This document shows, piece by piece, positions 62,220 to 64,000 of a stretch of 64,000 nucleotides of DNA. Every line of letters starts with the position of its first letter. Position 1 is the first letter of the stretch. The notes under the pieces were generated by a model. That model was given only the letters and a program-made list of their open reading frames with translations, was not told where the DNA came from and ran no database searches. A program made the position numbers and the translations under genes. Source of the stretch: JABDFW01 sp035550215 (GTDB taxonomy: Bacteria > Bacteroidota > Bacteroidia > Chitinophagales > Chitinophagaceae); the NCBI GenBank assembly GCA_035550215.1, contig DASZPM010000007.1:248001-312000 (forward strand). Direction: 5' to 3'.

Positions 62220-62764
62220 TGAATTTTGTGCCGCTTACATTGGTTGGTAGCTACGAAATAACGCCATCAGTCTTAACCGACAGCAGGGGCTGGTTTGCAA
62301 GAACATATTGTAAAGACGAATTTGCGGCGATAGGGCATGTTAAAGAGTGGGTGCAGCTTAACCATTCTTTTACAACCCATAAAGGAACTATAAGGGGTAT
62401 GCATTACCAACTGCCGCCACATACCGAAATTAAAATGGTAAAATGTATTGCCGGGGCCGTATATGACGTAATTATTGATTTGCGGGAAGGCTCACCTACT
62501 TTTTTGCAATGGTATGGCACCCAGCTTTCGGCCGTCAATAAAAAAATGCTTTATATACCTGAAGGTTTTGCTCACGGGTTTCAAACGCTGGAAGATAATT
62601 GTGAACTTATATACCATCATTCGGCAACCTATACGCCCGGTTTTGAGGCGGGGATAAAATATGACGAACCGCGGGTTAATATTCATTGGCCGTTGGTTGT
62701 AACAGAAATTTCACACAGGGATGAGCAGTTTTTGCTGATTAGCCCTGATTTTAAAGGAATATAA
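62216..62764 (+). CDS. RmlC-like nucleotide-sugar epimerase (cupin)
   Basis: 182 residues with the RmlC motifs: DSRGWFARTYC, GTIRGMHYQLPPH with the catalytic His, VYDVIIDLREGSPTF, YIPEGFAHGFQTLED and a final WPL. Known members are dTDP-4-keto-6-deoxyglucose 3,5-epimerases. Here the gene sits between rfbG and a C-methyltransferase, so its likely substrate is the CDP-4-keto-6-deoxy sugar and it may work at C3, C5 or both. The product remains a 4-keto sugar; a final ketoreductase is not in the window. Confidence 0.85.
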   Translation: MMNFVPLTLVGSYEITPSVLTDSRGWFARTYCKDEFAAIGHVKEWVQLNHSFTTHKGTIRGMHYQLPPHTEIKMVKCIAGAVYDVIIDLREGSPTFLQWYGTQLSAVNKKMLYIPEGFAHGFQTLEDNCELIYHHSATYTPGFEAGIKYDEPRVNIHWPLVVTEISHRDEQFLLISPDFKGI

Positions 62765-62766
62765 TT

Positions 62767-63993
62767 ATGCAATGCAGGTTTTGTAAAACCCAACTACAAC
62801 ATACGTTTATTGACCTGGTAAATTCACCGGCATCTAACTCCTATCTTACAGTTGAGCAATTAAATGAACCTGAAATTTTTTACCCGTTAAAAGTATATAC
62901 TTGTCATCAATGTTTTTTAGTGCAAATTGACGAATATAAAAAGTCTGATGCAATTTTTAACAGCAATTACGCCTATTTCTCCTCGTACTCAACAAGCTGG
63001 TTAAAGCATGCGAAAAACTATACTGACATTATGCAGCAGCGGTTTAGCTACAATGAGGGAAGCCGTATAATAGAAATAGCCTCAAACGACGGCTATCTTC
63101 TGCAGTATTTTAAAGAAAAAAATATTCCTGTACTGGGTATTGAGCCAACCGCCAATACTGCACAGGTGGCTATAAATAAAGGCATTGACAGTGTAGTTGA
63201 TTTTTTTGGAGTACGGCTGGCTACAAAATTGGCAGGAGAAGGCATAAAAGCAGACCTGTTATTGGGCAACAATGTGTTAGCCCATGTACCTGATATTATT
63301 GATTTTGTGGGCGGTATGAAAATAATATTGAAAGATGACGGTGTAATAACAATGGAATTTCCACACGTATTACAGCTTATTAATAATAATCAATTTGACA
63401 CTATTTACCATGAACATTTCTCTTACCTGTCATTCTACACGGTAAAGCAAATATTTGAATCGCAGGGCCTGCAAATGTTTGATGTTGATGAAATACCCAC
63501 ACACGGTGGTTCACTAAGAATTTATGCAAAACATAAGGAAGACGGGAGCAGGCAGGTTTCAGAAAATGTACAGGCATTACTGGAAAAAGAAGGGAAACAG
63601 GGCATAACAACTATAACTTATTATGAAGGGCTTCAGCAAAAAGCTTTACAGGTAAAGTTAGATTTAACAGAATTTCTTATCAATCAAAAAAGAGCATCAA
63701 AAAAAGTCGCAGCGTACGGCGCGGCCGCAAAGGGTAATACTTTGTTAAACTATTGTGGTATTAAAAGTGATCTTATTGCTTTTGTTGCAGATGCCAACCC
63801 GCATAAGCAAAACACTTTTTTGCCGGCCAGTCATATACCTGTAGTAAATGAAACGCAGTTAAAGAACGAAAGGCCAGACTATATAATTATTTTGCCCTGG
63901 AATATAAAGGATGAAATAATGCAACAGCTCAGCTATATTAAGGATTGGGGCGGAAGGTTTGTAATACCGATACCCCGACTGCAAGTTTTATAA
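62767..63993 (+). CDS. Sugar C-methyltransferase (TylC3/NovU type)
   Basis: 408 residues. The N-terminal zinc-binding part has CRFC (Cys3, Cys6) and CHQC about 40 residues later. The SAM domain has IIEIASNDGYLLQYF and GIEPTANTA, then LLGNNVLAHVPDI; the C-terminal domain has YHEHFSYLSFYTVKQIF, with the conserved YHEH, and PTHGGSLRIYA. Known members methylate C3 or C5 of NDP-4-keto-6-deoxysugars. With rfbF, rfbG and the epimerase this points to a branched 6-deoxyhexose, similar in logic to mycarose, yersiniose or virenose. Ends 7 bp before the window edge. Confidence 0.92.
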   Translation: MQCRFCKTQLQHTFIDLVNSPASNSYLTVEQLNEPEIFYPLKVYTCHQCFLVQIDEYKKSDAIFNSNYAYFSSYSTSWLKHAKNYTDIMQQRFSYNEGSRIIEIASNDGYLLQYFKEKNIPVLGIEPTANTAQVAINKGIDSVVDFFGVRLATKLAGEGIKADLLLGNNVLAHVPDIIDFVGGMKIILKDDGVITMEFPHVLQLINNNQFDTIYHEHFSYLSFYTVKQIFESQGLQMFDVDEIPTHGGSLRIYAKHKEDGSRQVSENVQALLEKEGKQGITTITYYEGLQQKALQVKLDLTEFLINQKRASKKVAAYGAAAKGNTLLNYCGIKSDLIAFVADANPHKQNTFLPASHIPVVNETQLKNERPDYIIILPWNIKDEIMQQLSYIKDWGGRFVIPIPRLQVL

Positions 63994-64000
63994 AGTAAGC

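Noticed and set aside
1..64000. CRISPR arrays, tRNA or rRNA genes, prophage, toxin-antitoxin or restriction systems
   Set aside because: No regularly spaced repeats, no tRNA-like T-loop sequences in the gaps, and no matching proteins among the genes were found on either strand by reading.

Overview
The window is a chromosomal stretch of a Bacteroidota bacterium, most likely of the family Chitinophagaceae. This rests on gene content (single-protein SecDF, three-gene sdhCAB with a one-piece cytochrome b subunit, DUF2851, DUF2520, DUF2911, DUF6600 and DUF4097 proteins, FtsX-type permeases, a fused rhamnulose-phosphate aldolase/dehydrogenase), on Bacteroidota-style TAnnTTTG promoter boxes, and on the near absence of Shine-Dalgarno sequences. 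No rRNA, tRNA, CRISPR array, prophage or intact insertion sequence was seen. The species is not identified. LAYOUT: 1-7445 is a plus-strand L-rhamnose operon (rhaT end, GH106 alpha-L-rhamnosidase, aldolase/dehydrogenase fusion, rhamnose mutarotase, two-domain carbohydrate esterase), closed by a 54-bp perfect palindrome. 7537-11068 holds a DUF6600 protein, a DUF2911 protein and a GH29 fucosidase. 11087-16043 (minus) holds sdhC-sdhA-sdhB, then a VOC protein and trmN6. 16215-25598 is mixed: ABC permease, tsaD, a DUF5077-DUF3472-FKBP fusion, an S15/CocE hydrolase, a divergent GAPDH, waaA and an unknown protein. 25749-30925 holds tdk and the minus-strand run DUF2520-kdsC-ubiA-maf-DUF2851; waaA and kdsC both serve Kdo/lipid A synthesis. 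31053-37799 has a ferritin-like stress protein, a small membrane protein, and an ECF sigma / anti-sigma-HEAT / DUF4097 / DUF4097 / FtsX-permease module. 37887-41572 has gamma-glutamyltransferase, an exported acetolactate decarboxylase and an Asp-box lipoprotein. 41638-49261 is the most unusual part: two paralogous heavy-metal RND efflux loci in tandem, both on the minus strand and each starting with a member of the same small, His-containing exported protein family ending in PPPPKA. One locus kept czcC but its czcB and czcA are reduced to remnants; the other kept czcB and czcA but has no czcC. A 247-bp MITE-like element lies against the decayed copy. 49420-58906 holds secDF, an FKBP lipoprotein, small membrane proteins, a YhhN lysoplasmalogenase-like protein, groESL and a polysaccharide deacetylase. 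59085 to the end is a surface-polysaccharide segment: a GT4 glycosyltransferase and a tightly coupled CDP-sugar operon (rfbF, rfbG, RmlC-like epimerase, sugar C-methyltransferase) predicted to make a branched, C-methylated CDP-6-deoxyhexose. HOW THEY WORK TOGETHER: the rhamnose genes take polymer-bound rhamnose from release through deacetylation, anomer interconversion and uptake to aldolase cleavage; isomerase and kinase are not in the window. The two metal-efflux loci together hold one complete CzcCBA set, so the surviving czcC may serve the czcBA pair 700 bp away. No clearly new defence or mobile system was found. The best candidates for something undescribed are the PPPPKA protein family, the MITE-like element beside the efflux remnant, the branched CDP-sugar pathway, and a set of promoter boxes placed so close to start codons that the transcripts would be leaderless.
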